A stretch of DNA of 64,000 bases. Origin: Misgurnus anguillicaudatus. Taxonomy: Eukaryota > Chordata > Actinopteri > Cypriniformes > Cobitidae. Below are positions 1 to 13,043 of the stretch, piece after piece. A model generated the notes under the pieces. It saw nothing but the letters and a program-made list of their open reading frames with translations, made no database searches and was not told the origin of the DNA. The stretch lies in assembly GCF_027580225.2 (NCBI RefSeq), contig NC_073352.2:29692001-29756000 (forward strand), given 5' to 3'. Every line of letters begins with the position of its first letter. Positions within the stretch are counted from its first letter, which is position 1. The position numbers were made by a program, and so were the translations under genes.

Positions 1-1665
1 ATATTTAATTAAATCATCATCATTTTTGGTAATACTGATCTTAAGGACTTTAATATGATATATTCAGAAGATCTTGACTTTTCGTTGAAGGGCGTGTCCG
101 TGGCGGCTTGGCAAAGTGTGATGTTTTGCCCTGAAACAGAAAGCTGTTGTAATTCAGACAAACATTGTTCGATCTGCTCGAGACTTCACACGTGTGTTAA
201 GGGTCCCGGCCTGAACACGTCAATATAATAATAATCATGTACAGTCATAGCGCCACCTGCTGCACATTTTCCTTTGAATATCTACCTATATTTACCCACT
301 TTAAAGGGGACATTCCATGAATATCAGACTTTTTCCATGTTTAAGTGCTATAATCGGGTCCCCAGTGCTTCTACCAACCCAGAAAACATGAAAAATAGCA
401 ACCCTGTAACTTTGTTTTGGTAAGGCTCTCTCTGCAAGCATGTGAATAAATAGGTCATGCGGATTTCGCTCCCCCCATGACGTAGGTAAGGGCTCCAATT
501 ATAATGATACCGCCCCTTCAACTGCGCTATCCAACCATGATGCTACCTCTAGTGCGATAGACAGAGAGAGAAAGAATGACTGACAGCACGACGCGTTTGT
601 ATTCCATCAAACACAAACAGGAGCCTACAATCTTATAACTTGTAGTTTTAATAATCTTTCTAAAGATTGAATTAACGTTCTAAAGGATTAACGTTACCTT
701 AGTGCAAGAGAGAGAAAGCGAGTGAGCGAACGAACGAGAGAGAGAGCAACGCGACGGTTCGCTTTCAAGCAAGTTATGTTGTTTAATATGTTTCTCTGAA
801 GTTTATATAAATGAACACGAGGATTAATGCACTGCACGAGACAGAGTGAGTGAACAACGCGTATTCACTATCATACACAATAAGTAAATATGTTGTTTAA
901 TGTTTCTCTGAAGTTTCAAATGAATGAGGAGTTACAAAATAGATGAGAGACTGACAGAAACGCGAATGTGTTCAATATGTGTGCACAATAAACTTAAACA
1001 TGTCATTTGATCTGTTTCTCTAAAGTTTAAGCATTAAACGTGTTGTTTTATTACAGATCATTTAAATGTGCTCGTGTGGTTTGGTCAAAAAGCAAACTTC
1101 TGAGTGTTTGTGGACGTGTATTTTATTGTAACATGCTGAAACTCATTATGCCTGTTTAAAACAAGGGCAACATGAGACCTTAAGTCTTTATTTTTATTCC
1201 ACAATGTTCCCCATCTACTGATAAACATGTATTTAGTATGCATAAAACAGATAATTGACTTTTTAAACTTGTTCATATTTATAATGCTTAACATCGCTCA
1301 CAAACTTCTTTCGTGAGAGAATCTCCCTCGATGTTCTGTCAGCTCTGCAGCGGGAGCGCTTGAGACTCCGCCCACCTGAGCAGCTCGTTTGGATTTAAAG
1401 GGATACACACAAAAACGGTGCATTTTTGCTCAGCCCCATAAATTGCCTATTTTAACATGCCACAATAAATTACCTATATGGTATTTTGAGCTAAAACTTC
1501 ACATATGTACTCTGGGGACATCAAAGATTTATTTAATATCTTAAAAACGTCTTCTGGAATGTCCCCTTTAATTCATATCCCCCTGGTTCACTGCTTTACT
1601 AATGCCATAGGGTAGCGGTGCACATGCGTGCGAGGGCCCTTCCATCGCTGCTTGCAGCTTTAATT
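1..1665 (+). repeat. Array unit 0 (partial, interrupted by a transposon)
   Basis: Last monomer and tail of a unit cut by the window edge. It is split by the 1,263-bp TTAA element at 305-1567. The satellite part is nearly identical to 19,813-20,210, which has no insertion. Confidence 0.9.
305..1567. mobile_element. 1,263-bp non-autonomous DNA transposon with TTAA target duplication
   Basis: Perfect terminal inverted repeats, AGGGGACATTCCA at the left and its reverse complement at the right, flanked by TTAA at 301-304 and 1568-1571. The paralogous satellite site at 20,113-20,116 has a single TTAA and no insertion. The offset between the two satellite copies changes from 19,812 to 18,545 across the element, exactly 1263+4 bp. 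There is no transposase ORF. The interior has purine-rich AGAGAG stretches and three diverged copies of a TGTTGTTTAATNTGTTTCTCTGAAG-type block near 776, 890 and 1001. The TTAA+AGGRR end pattern recalls T2/Kolobok-type elements; piggyBac-type is the alternative. Confidence 0.95.
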
Positions 1666-3842
1666 ATTATTTATTCTTCTTCTTCTCCAAAGTGAATCGC
1701 ATTTTTGAGGGGCGAAACATGCTCGAAAACTCATGAAATTTTGCACACATGTCAGGAGTGGCGAAAATTTACATGTGGCATAGGCGCCAGAAGTGGGCGT
1801 GTAGAAATGGCTCGATAGCGCCACCTGCAAAATTTCAAGAGAACAGCCCCCCCACTGCGAAAAACGTACAGATACGAAATTTGGTAGGATCATCTATCAC
1901 CCCAAGACCTACAAAAAAGTCTCTTGGAGCGAAGCTCTAAACCCAACAGGAAGTCCGCCATTTTGAAATTTTGCCTTGATTTTTGTGCAAATTTGGTAAT
2001 TTCCAGCCTTCATACTTTAACGAACTCCTCCTACAGATTTAATCCGATCATCGTCATATTTGGTCAATCTCATCTAAAGGCCTTTGCGATGTTAAATTGC
2101 GGAGATCTTGACTTTTCGTCAGAGGGTGTGTCCGTGGCGGCCTGACAAATTTCGGCATTTTCGCCATGAAACAGGAAGTGGCTCTAACTCAGGCATACAA
2201 TGTCCAATCTGCCCCACGCTTCACATGTTTGATAAGGGTCTTGACCTGAACACATTTCAATGCCAATATTCAACTTCACTCATAGCGCCACCTAGAGGTA
2301 GGAGGAAATACCATGTTTTATGCTCTGATTTACTGCTGTTAGAGATTTAATCAAATCATCATCATATTTGGTCTGACTGATGTTAAGCCCTTTTCCTTGA
2401 TAAATTGCGAAGATCTTGACTTTTCGTTGAAGGGCGTGTCCATGGCGGCCTGGCAAAGTGTGATGTTTCGCCATGAAACAGGAAGTTGTTATAACTCAGG
2501 CATACAATGTCCGATCTGCCCCTGACTTCACACGTTTGATAAGGGTCCAGGCCTGAACACATCAACATGGCATAATTCAGTAACACTCATAGCGCCACCT
2601 AGAGGCAGCAGGAAATACCATTTTTTACGCTGTGATTTACTGCTCTTAGATATTTAACCATATCAACATCATATTTCACCAGTGTAATCTCAAGACCTTG
2701 TGTGATGATAAAAAGCAACGACCTTAACTTTTCATTAAAGGGCGTGTCCGTGGCGGCCTCGCAAAGTATCGGTAAATGAATCGCATTTTTGACAGGCTAA
2801 ACAAGCCCAAAAAGTCATAAAACGTTGCACACATGTCAGAAGTGGCGAAAATTTACATGTGGCATAGGCGCCAGAAGTGGGCGTGTAGAAATGGCTCGAT
2901 AGCGCCACCTGCAAAATTTCAAGCGAACAGCCCCCCCGCTACGAAAAATGTACAGATATGAAATTTGCTAGGATCATCTATTACCCCAAGACCTACAAAA
3001 AAGTATCTTGGAGCGAAGCTCTAAACCCCACAGGAAGTCGGCCATTTTGAATTTTTGCCTTGATTTTTGTGCAAATTTGGTCATTTCCAGGCTTCATACT
3101 GCAACAAACTCCTCCTACAGATTTAATCCTATCATCGTCATATTTGGTCGGTCTTATCTAAAGGCCTTTGCGATGCTAAATTGCAGAGATCTTGACTTTT
3201 CGTTGGAGGGTGTGTCCGTGGCGGGCTGCCAAATTTCTGCGTTTTCGCCATGAAACAGGAAGTGGCTCTAACTCAGGTATACAATGTCCAATCTGCCCCA
3301 CGCTTCACATGTTTGATTAGGGTCTTGGCCTGAACACATTTCAATGCCAATATTCAGCTTCAGTCATAGCGCCACCTAGATGTAGCAGGAAATACCATGT
3401 TGTACGCTATGATTTACTGCTCTTAGATATTTAATCAAATCATCATCATATTTGGTTAGATTGATGTTAAGCCCTCTGCGGTGATAAATTGTGAATATCT
3501 TGACTTTTCGTTGAAGGGCGTGTCCGTGGCGGCCTGGCAAAGTGTGATGTTTTGCCATGAAACAGGAAGCTGTTGTAATTCAGACATACATTGTTCGATC
3601 TGCCCCAGACTTCACATGTTTGATAAGGTTCTTGGCCTGAACACATTTCAATGCCAATATTCAGCTTCAGTCATAGCACCACCTGCTGCACACAGGCGGT
3701 GTGGCACATCATTCCCTTTGAATATCCACCTGTATTTACCCACTTTAATTCATATCCCCCTGGTTCACTGCTTTACTAATGCCATAGGGTAGCGGTGCAC
3801 ATGCGTGCGAGGGCCCTTCCATCGCTGCTTGCAGCTTTAATT
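1666..3842 (+). repeat. Array unit 1 (long class, 2177 bp)
   Basis: Starts with a short TTA/TTC stretch and no hairpin. It has two heads (near 1695 and 2778). The internal second head follows a truncated monomer at a TCGCAAAGTATCGGTAAATG junction. It is collinear with unit 12 at a constant offset of 18,545 bp. Confidence 0.9.
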
Positions 3843-3874
3843 AGGGCCCGAGCACACCAGGGTGTGAGGACCCT
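3843..3874 (+). repeat. Type A junction hairpin (representative)
   Basis: AGGG...CACACC-AG-GGTGTG...CCCT folds into a stem with perfect 6-bp inner arms and a 4-bp outer pairing. The same module occurs at 14109, 16052, 28068 and 29241. Variants at 17995 (both arms shortened) and 25805 (one arm base changed) bring the total to seven. Confidence 0.85.
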
Positions 3875-3889
3875 ATTGTTTTTGCTCCG

Positions 3890-3932
<43 letters not shown>

Positions 3933-4988
3933 TCCGAAATGAATCGCATTTTTGAAGGCCTAAACATACCCGAAAACTCATGAAAATTTGCACACGCGTC
4001 AGAAGTGGCGAAAATTTACATGTAGTATAGGCGTCAGAAGTGGGCGTGTAGAAATGGCTCGATAGCGCCACCTGCAAAATTTCAAGAGAACAGCCCCCCC
4101 ACTACGAAAAACGTACAGATACGAAATTTGGTAGGATCATCTAGCACCCCAAGACCTACAAAAAAGTCTCTTGGAGCGAAGCTCTAAACCCCACAGGAAG
4201 TCGGCCATTTTGAATTTTTTCTGTCATTTTTTGACATTTCCAAGCGTCGTACTTTAACGAACTCCTCCTAGAGATTTAATCCGATCATTATCATATTTGG
4301 TCAGTCTCATCTAAAGGCCTTTGCGACGCTAAATTGCGGAGATCTTGACTTTTCGCTGGAGGGTGTGTCCGTGGCGGCCTGCCAAATTTCGGCATTTTCG
4401 CCATGAAACAGGAAGTTGTTATAACTCAGGCATACAATGTCCAATCTGCCACACACTTCACATGTTTGATAAGAGTCTTGGCCTGAACACATTTTAATGC
4501 CAATTTTCAACTTCAGTCATAGCGCCACCTAGAGGTAGCAGGAAATGCCATGTTTTACTCTGTGATTTACTGCTCTTAGAGATTTAATCAAATCATCATC
4601 ATATTTGGTCAGACTGATGTTAAGCCCTTTGCGGTGATAAATTGCGAAGATCTTGACTTTTCGTTGACTTTGGCAGCCTGGCAAAGTGTGATATTTCGCC
4701 ATGAAACAGGAAGCTGTTGTAATTCAGGCATACATTATCCAATCTGCCCGCGACTTCACAAGTTTGATAAGGGTCCCGGCCTGAACACGTCAATATAACA
4801 ATAATCAGGTACCGTCATAGCGCCGCCTGCTGCACACATGCGGTGTGGCACATCAATTTTTCTTTGAATATCCACCTATATTTACCCACTTTAATTCATA
4901 TCCCCCTGGTTCACTGCTTTACTAATGCCATAGGGTGGCGGTGCACATGCGTGCGAGGGCCCTTCCATCGCTGCTTGCAGCTTTAATT
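3843..4988 (+). repeat. Array unit 2 (short class, 1146 bp)
   Basis: Begins with a type A hairpin (3843-3874) followed by a TTA microsatellite (about 3893-3930). One head and two monomers follow. Confidence 0.9.
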
Positions 4989-7167
4989 ATTATTTATTCT
5001 TCTTCTTCTCCAAAGTGAATCGCATTTTTAAGGGGCGAAACATGCTCGAAAACTCATGAAATTTTGCACACACGTCAGGAGTGGCGAAAATTTACATGTG
5101 GCATAGGCGCCAGAAGTGGGCGTGTAGAAATGGTTCGATAGCGCCACCTGCAAAATTTCAAGAGAACAGCCCCCCCACTACGAAAAACGTACAGATACGA
5201 AATTTGGTAGGATCATCTATCACCCCAAGACCTACAAAAAAGTCTCTTGGAGCGAAGCTCTTAACCCAACAGGAAGTCCGCCATTTTGAATTTTTGCCTT
5301 GATTTTTGTGCAAATTTGGTAATTTCCAGCCTTCATACTTTAACGAACTCCTCCTACAGATTTAATCCGATCATCGTCATATTTGGTCAATCTCATCTAA
5401 AGGCCTTTGCGATGTTAAATTGCGGAGATCTTGACTTTTCGTCAGAGGGTGTGTCCGTGGCGGCCTGACAAATTTCGGCATTTTCGCCATGAAACAGGAA
5501 GTGGCTCTAACTCAGGCATACAATGTCCAATCTGCCCCACGCTTCATACGTTTGATAAGGGTCTTGGCCTGAACACATTTCAATGGCAATATTCAACTTC
5601 ACTCATAGCGCCACCTAGAGGTAGGAGGAAATACCATGTTTTATGCTCTGATTTACTGCTCTTAGAGATTTAATCAAATCATCATCATATTTGGTCTGAC
5701 TGATATTAAGCCCTTTTCCTTGATAAATTGCGAAAATCTTGACTTTTCGTTGAAGGGCGTGTCCGTGGCGGCCTGGCAAAGTGTGATGTTTCGCCATGAA
5801 ACAGGAAGTTGTTATAACTCAGGCATACAATGTCCGATCTGCCCCTGACTTCACACGTTTGATAAGGGTCCAGGCCTGAATACATCAACATGGCATAATT
5901 CAGTAACACTCATAGCGCCACCTAGAGGCAGCAGGAAATACCATGTTTTACGCTGTGATTTACTGCTCTTAGATATTTAACCATATCAACATCATATTTC
6001 ACCAGTGTAATCTCAAGACCTTGTGTGATGATAAAAAGCAACGACCTTGACTTTTCATTAAAGGGCGTGTCCGTGGCGGCCTCGCAAAGTATCGGTAAAT
6101 GAATCGCATTTTTGACAGGCTAAACAAGCCCAAAAAGTCATAAAACGTTGCACACATGTCAGAAGTGGCGAAAATTTACATGTGGCATAGGCGCCAGAAG
6201 TGGCCGTGTAGAAATGGCTCGATAGCGCCACCTGCAAAATTTCAAGCGAACAGCCCCCCCGCTACGAAAAATGTACAGATACGAAATTTGGTAGGATCAT
6301 CTATCACCCCAAGACCTACAAAAAAGTCTCTTGGAGCGAAGCTCTAAACCCCACAGGAAGTCGGCCATTTTGAATTTTTGCCTTGATTTTTGTGCAAATT
6401 TGGTCATTTCCAGGCTTCATACTGCAACAAACTCCTCCTACAGATTTAATACGATCATCGTCATATTTTGTCGGACTTATCTAAAGGCCTTAGAGATGAT
6501 AAATTTCAGAGATCTTGACTTTTCGTTGGAGGGTGTGTCCGTGGCGGTCTGCCAAATTTCGGCGTTTTCTCCATGAAACAGAAAGTGGCTCTAACTCATT
6601 TTTACAATGTCCAATCTGAACAACGCTTCACATGTTTGATTAGGGTCTTGGCCTGAACACATTTCAATGCCAATATTCAGCTTCAGTCATAGCGCCACCT
6701 AGAGGTAGCAGGAAATACCATGTTTTACGCTGTGATTTACTGCTCTTAGAGATTTAATCAAATCATCATCATATTTGGTTAGATTGATGTAAAGCCCTCT
6801 GCGGTGATAAATTGTGAATATCTTGACTTTTCGTTGAAGGGCGTGTCCGTGGCGGCCTGGCAAAGTGTGATGTTTCGCCATGAAACAGGAAGCTGTTGTA
6901 ATTCAGACATACATTGTTCGATCTGCCCCAGACTTCACATGTTTGATAAGGTTCTTGGCCTGAACACATTTCAATGCCAATATTCAGCTTCAGTCATAGC
7001 ACCACCTGCTGCACACAGGCGGTGTGGCACATCAGTTTCCCTTTGAATATCCACCTGTATTTACCCACTTTAATTCACATTCCCCTGGTTCACTGCTATA
7101 CTAATGCCATAGGGTAGCAGTGCACATGCGTGCGAGGGCCCTTCCATCGCTGCTTGCAGCTTTAATT
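4989..7167 (+). repeat. Array unit 3 (long class, 2179 bp)
   Basis: No hairpin. Two heads (near 5018 and 6101). Part of it is collinear with unit 19 at an offset of about 25,425 bp. Confidence 0.9.
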
Positions 7168-9422
7168 ATTATTAGGGCCCGAGCACCGAGGAGCAGGCCA
7201 GAATGGCCTGCACCGTAGGTGCAAAGCCCTATTGTTTTTGCTCAGATTCTTCTGCTTTTTCTTCTCCAAAATGAATCGCATTTTTGAGGGCCTAAACATG
7301 CTCGAAAACTCATGAAACTTTACACACGCGTCAGAATTGACGAAAATTTACATGTGGTATAGGCGTCAGAAGTGGGCGTGTAGAAATGGCTCGATAGCGC
7401 CACCTGCAAAATTTCAAAAGAACAACCCTCCCGCTACGAAAAACGTACAGATACGAAATTTGGTAGGATCGTCTATCACCCCAAGACCTACAAAAAAGTC
7501 CCTTGGAACCAGGCTCTAAAACCCACAGGAAGTTGGCCATTTTGAATTTTCGCTGTGATTTCTGTGCAAATTTTGGCATTTCCAGGCTTCGTACTTTAAC
7601 GAACTCCTCCTAGAGATTTAATCTGATCATCATCATATTTGGTCAGTATCATCTAAAGGCCTTTGCGATGTTAAATTGCGGAGCTTTTGACTTTTCGTTG
7701 GAGGGCGTGTCCGTGGCGGCCTGACAAAGTTCAGTGTTTTCGCCATGAAACAGGAAGTTGTTATAACTAAGGCATACAATGTTCAATCTTCCCCACACTT
7801 CACACGTTTGATAAGGGTCTTGACCTGAACACATTTCCATGCCAAAATTCAGCTTCAGTCATAGCGCCACCTAGAGGTAGCAGGAAATGCCATGCTTTAC
7901 GCCGTGATTTACTGCTCTTAGAGATTTAATCAAATCATCATCATATCTGGTCAGACTGATCTTAAGCCCTTTGCGATGATAAATTGTGAAGATCTTGACT
8001 TTTTGTTGGAGGGCGTGTCCGTGGCGGCCTGGCAAAGTGTGATGTTTCGCTATGAAACATGAAGTTGTTGTAATTCCGGCATACATTGTCCGATCTGCCC
8101 CCGACTTCACACGTTTGATAAGGGTCCTGGCCTGAACACATAAACATGGCATAATTCCGTAATAGTCATAGCGCCACCTAGAGGCAGCAGGAAATACCAT
8201 GTTTTAAGCTGTGACTTACTGCTCTTAGATATTTAAACATATCAACATCATATTTCACCAGTGTAATCTCAAGACCTTGTGTGATGATAAAAACCAACGA
8301 CCTTGACTTTTCATCAAAGGGCGTGTCCGTGGCGGCCTCGCAAAGTATCGCTAAATGAAACGCATTTTGACAGGCTAAACAAGCTCAAAAAGTCATAAAA
8401 CATTGCACACACGTCAGAAGTGGCAAAAATTTACATGTGGCATAGCCGCCAGAAGTGGGCGTGTAGAAATGGCTCAATAGCGCCACCTGCAAAATTTCAA
8501 GAGAACAGCCCCGCCGCTATGAAAAACCTACAGATACGAGATTTGGTAGGGTCATCTATCCCCCCAAGACCTACAAAAAAGTCTCTTGGAGCGAAGCTCT
8601 AAACCCCACAGGAAGTCAGCCATTTTGATTTTTCGCTGTGATTTCTGTGCAAATTTTGTCATTTCCAGCCTTCGTACTTTAACGAACTTCTCCTAGAGAT
8701 TTTATCAGATCATCATCATATTTGGTCAGTATCATCTAAAGGCCTTTGCGATGTAAAATTGCGGAGCTTTTGACTTTCCGTTGGAGGGTGTGTCCGTGGC
8801 GTCCTGACATATTTCTGCGTTTTTGCCAAGAAACAGGAAGTTGTTATAACTAAGGCATACAATGTTCAATCTGCCCCACACTTCACACGTTTGATAAGAG
8901 TCTTTGCCTGAACACATTTCAATGCCAATATTCAACATCAGTCATAGCGCCACCTAGAGGTAGCAGGAAATACCATGTTTTACGCTGTGATTTACTGCTC
9001 TTAGAGATTTAATCAAATCATCATCATATTTGGTCAGATTGATGTTAAGCCCTTTGTGGTGATAAATTGTGAAGATCTTGACTTTTTGTTTAAGGGCGTG
9101 TCCGTGGCGGCCTGGCAAAGTGTGGTGTTTCACCATGAAACAGGAAGCTGTTGTAATTCAGACATACATTGTTCGACCTGCCCCAGACTTCACACGTTTG
9201 TTAAGGGTCCCGTCCTGAACACGTCAATATAATAATAATCAGGTACAGTCATAGCGCCACCTGCTGCACACAGGCGGTGTGGCACATCAATTTTCCTTTG
9301 AATATCCACCTATATTTACCCACTTTAATTCGTATGCCCCTGGTTCACTGCTTTACTAATGCCATAGGGTAGCGGTGCACGTGCATGCGAGGGCCCTTCC
9401 ATCGCTGCTTGCAGCTTTAATT
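7168..9422 (+). repeat. Array unit 4 (long class, 2255 bp)
   Basis: Begins with a type B hairpin (7174-7230). Two heads (near 7271 and 8356). Confidence 0.9.
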
Positions 9423-9479
9423 AGGGCCCGAGCACCGAGGAGCAGGCCAGAATGGCCTGCACCGTGGGTGCAAAGCCCT
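9423..9479 (+). repeat. Type B junction hairpin (representative)
   Basis: 57-nt imperfect palindrome. The outer pair is AGGGC/GCCCT, the middle pair GCACC/GGTGC, and the inner pair is a perfect GCAGGCCA-gaa-TGGCCTGC. Copies also lie at 7174, 10586, 10676, 12926, 23453 and 23531. It shares the first 13 bases (AGGGCCCGAGCAC) with type A. Confidence 0.88.
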
Positions 9480-9494
9480 ATTGTTTTTGCTTCG

Positions 9495-9530
<36 letters not shown>

Positions 9531-10585
9531 TTCCGAAATTAATCGCATTTTTGAAGGCCTAAACATGCTCTAAAACTCATGAAATTTTGCACACGCGTCA
9601 GAAGTGGTGAAAATTTACATGTGGTATAGGCGTCAGAAGTGGGCGTGTAGAAATGGCTCGATAGCGCCACCTGCAAAATTTCAAGAGAACAGCCCCCCCG
9701 CTACGAAAAACGTACAGATACGAATTTTGGTAGGATCATCTATCACCCCAAGACCTACAAAAAAGTATCTTGGAACTAAGCTCTAAACCCCACAGGAAGT
9801 CAGCCATTTTGAATTTTCTCTGTCATTTTTTTACATTTCCAAGCGTCGTACTTTAACGAACTCTTTAACGAACTCCTCCTAGAGATTTGGTCAATCTCAT
9901 CTAAAGGCCTTTGCGATGTTAAATTGCGGAGATCTTGACTTTTCGTTGGAGGGTGTGTCCGTGGCGGCCTGACAAAGTTAGGCATTTTCGCGATGAAACA
10001 GGAAGTTGTTCTAACTCAGGCATACAATGTCCAGTCTGCCCCACGCTTCACATGTTTGATAAGAGTCTTGGCCTGAACAAATTTCAATGCCAATATTCAG
10101 TTACAGTCATAGCGCCACCTAGAGGCAGCAGGAAATGCCATGTTTTATGCTGTGGTCTACTGCTGATATAGATTTGATCAAATCATCATCATATTTGGTC
10201 AGACTGATGTTAAGCCCTTTGCAGTGATAAATTGCGAAGATCTTGACTTTTCGTTTAAGGGCATGTCCGTGGCGGCCTGGCAAAGTGTGATATTTCGCCA
10301 TGACACAGGAAGCTGTTGTAATTCAGGCATACATTATCCGATCTGCCCCCTACTTCACACGTTTGATAAGGGTCCCGGCCTGAACACGTCAATATAACAA
10401 TAATCAGGTAGTCATAGCGCCACCTGCTGCACACAGGCGGTGTGGCACATCAATTTTCCTTTGAATATCCACCTATATTTACCCACTTTAATTCATATCC
10501 CCCTGGTTCACTGCTTTACTAATGCCATAGGGTGGCGGTGCACATGCGTGCGAGGGCCCTACCATCGCTGCTTGCAGCTTTAATT
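9423..10585 (+). repeat. Array unit 5 (short class, 1163 bp)
   Basis: Type B hairpin (9423-9479), then TTA repeats. It matches unit 7 at an offset of 2331-2340 bp; unit 5 carries a small rearrangement near 9863-9895, where ACTCTTTAACGA is duplicated and the ATCCGATCATCATCAT stretch is missing. Confidence 0.9.
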
Positions 10586-11837
10586 AGGGCCCGAGCACCG
10601 AGGAGCAGGCCAGAATGGCCTGCACCGTGGGTGCAAAGCCCTATTGTTTTTGCTTCGTTTATTATTATTATTATTAGGGCCCGAGCACCGAGGAGCAGGC
10701 CAGAATGGCCTGCACCGTGGGTGCAAAGCCCTATTGTTTTTGCTTTGTTTATTATTATTATTATTATTATTTTCCGAAATGAATCGCATTTTTGAAGGCC
10801 TAAACATGCTCAAAAACTCATGAAATTTTGCACACGCGTCAGAAGTGGTGAAAATTTACATGTGGTATAGGCGTCAGAAGTGGGCGTGTAGAAATGGCTC
10901 GATAGCGCCACCTGCAAAATTTCAAAAGAACAGCCCCCCCACTACGAAAAACGTACAGATACGAAATTTTGTAGGATCATATATCACCCCAAGAGCTACA
11001 AAAAAGTCTCTTGGAAATAAGCTCTAAAACCCACAGGAAGTCGTCCATTTTGAATTTTCTCTGTCATTTTTTGACATTTCCAAGCGTCATACTTTAACGA
11101 ACTCCTCCCAGAGATTTAATCCGATCATCATCATATTTGGTCAGTATCATCTAAAGGCCTTTGCGATGCTAAATTGCGGAGCTTTTGACTTTTCATTGGA
11201 GGGCGTGTCCGTGGCGGCCTGACAAATTTCAGCGTTTTCGTCATGAAACAGGAAGTTGTTATAACTAAGGCATACAATGTCCAGTCTGCCACACACTTCA
11301 CACGTTTGATAAGAGTCTTGGCCTGAACACATTTCAATGCCAATATTCAGCTTCACTCATAGCGCCACCTAGAGGTAGCAGGAAATTCCATGTTTTACGC
11401 TGTGATTTACTGCTCTTAGAGATTTAATCAAATCATCATCATAATCGGTCAGACTGATCTAAAGCCCTTTGCGATTTTAAATTGCGAAGATCTTGACTTT
11501 TCGTTGAAGGGCGTGTCCGTGGCAGCCTGGCAAAGTGTAATGTTTCACCATGAAACAGGAAGCTGTTGTAATTCAGGCATACATTGTTTGATCTGCTCCA
11601 GACTTCACACGTTTGATAAGGGTCCCGGCCTGAACACGTCAATATAACAATAATCAGGTACCGTCATAGCGCCACCTGCTGCACACAGGTGGTGTGGCAC
11701 ATCAATTTTTCTTTGAATAGCCACCTATATGTACCCACTTTAATTCATATCCCCCTGGTTCACTGCTTTACTAATGCCATAGGGTGGCGGTGCACATGTG
11801 TGCGAGGGCCCTTCCATCGCTGCTTGCAGCTTTAATT
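10586..11837 (+). repeat. Array unit 6 (short class, doubled hairpin module, 1252 bp)
   Basis: Contains two tandem type B hairpin modules (10586-10642 and 10676-10732), each followed by TTA repeats. The module itself has therefore been duplicated once more than the rest of the unit. Confidence 0.9.
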
Positions 11838-12925
11838 ATTATTATTATTATTATTATTATTTTCCGAAATTAATCGCATTTTTGAAGGCCTAAACATGCT
11901 CTAAAACTCATGACATTTTGCACACGCGTCAGAAGTGGTGAAAATTTACATGTGGTATAGGCGTCAGAAGTGGGCGTGTAGAAATGGCTCGATAGCGCCA
12001 CCTGCAAAATTTCAAGAGAACAGCCCCCCCGCTACGAAAAACGTACAGATACGAATTTTGGTAGGATCATCTATCACCCCAAGACCTACAAAAAAGTCTC
12101 TTGGAACTAAGCTCTAAACCCCACAGGAAGTCAGCCATTTTGAATTTTCTCTGTCATTTTTTTACATTTCCAAGCGTCGTACTTTAACGAACTCCTCCTA
12201 GAGATTTAATCCGATCATCATCATATTTGGTCAATCTCATCTAAAGGCCTTTGCGATGTTAAATTGCGGAGATCTTGACTTTTCGTTGGAGGGTGTGTCC
12301 GTGGCGGCCTGACAAAGTTAGGCATTTTCGCGATGAAACAGGAAGTTGTTATAACTCAGGCATACAATGTCCAGTCTGCCCCACGCTTCACTTGTTTGAT
12401 AAGAGTCTTGGCCTGAACACATTTCAATGCCAATATTCAGCTTCAGTCATAGCGCCACCTAGAGGTAGCAGGAAATGCCATGTTTTACGCTGTGATTTAC
12501 TGCTCATATAGATTTGATCAAATCATCATCATATTTGGTCAGACTGATGTTAAGCCCTTTGCAGTGATAAATTGCGAAGATCTTGACTTTTCGTTTAAGG
12601 GCATGTCCGTGGCGGCCTGGCAAAGTGTGATATTTCGCCATGATACAGGAAGCTGTTGTAATTCAGGCATACATTATCCGATCTGCCCCCTACTTCACAC
12701 GTTTGATAAGGGTCCCGGCCTGAACACGTCAATATAACAATAATCAGGTAGTCATAGCGCCACCTGCTGCACACAGGCGGTGTGGCACATCAATTTTCCT
12801 TTGAATATCCACCTATATTTACCCACTTTAATTCATATCCCCCTGGTTCACTGCTTTACTAATGCCATAGGGTGGCGGTGCACATGCGTGCGAGGGCCCT
12901 ACCATCGCTGCTTGCAGCTTTAATT
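11838..12925 (+). repeat. Array unit 7 (short class, 1088 bp)
   Basis: No hairpin; begins directly with TTA repeats. Near-copy of unit 5. Confidence 0.9.
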
Positions 12926-12997
12926 AGGGCCCGAGCACCGAGGAGCAGGCCAGAATGGCCTGCACCGTGGGTGCAAAGCCCTATTGTTTTTGCTTCG

Positions 12998-13043
<46 letters not shown>

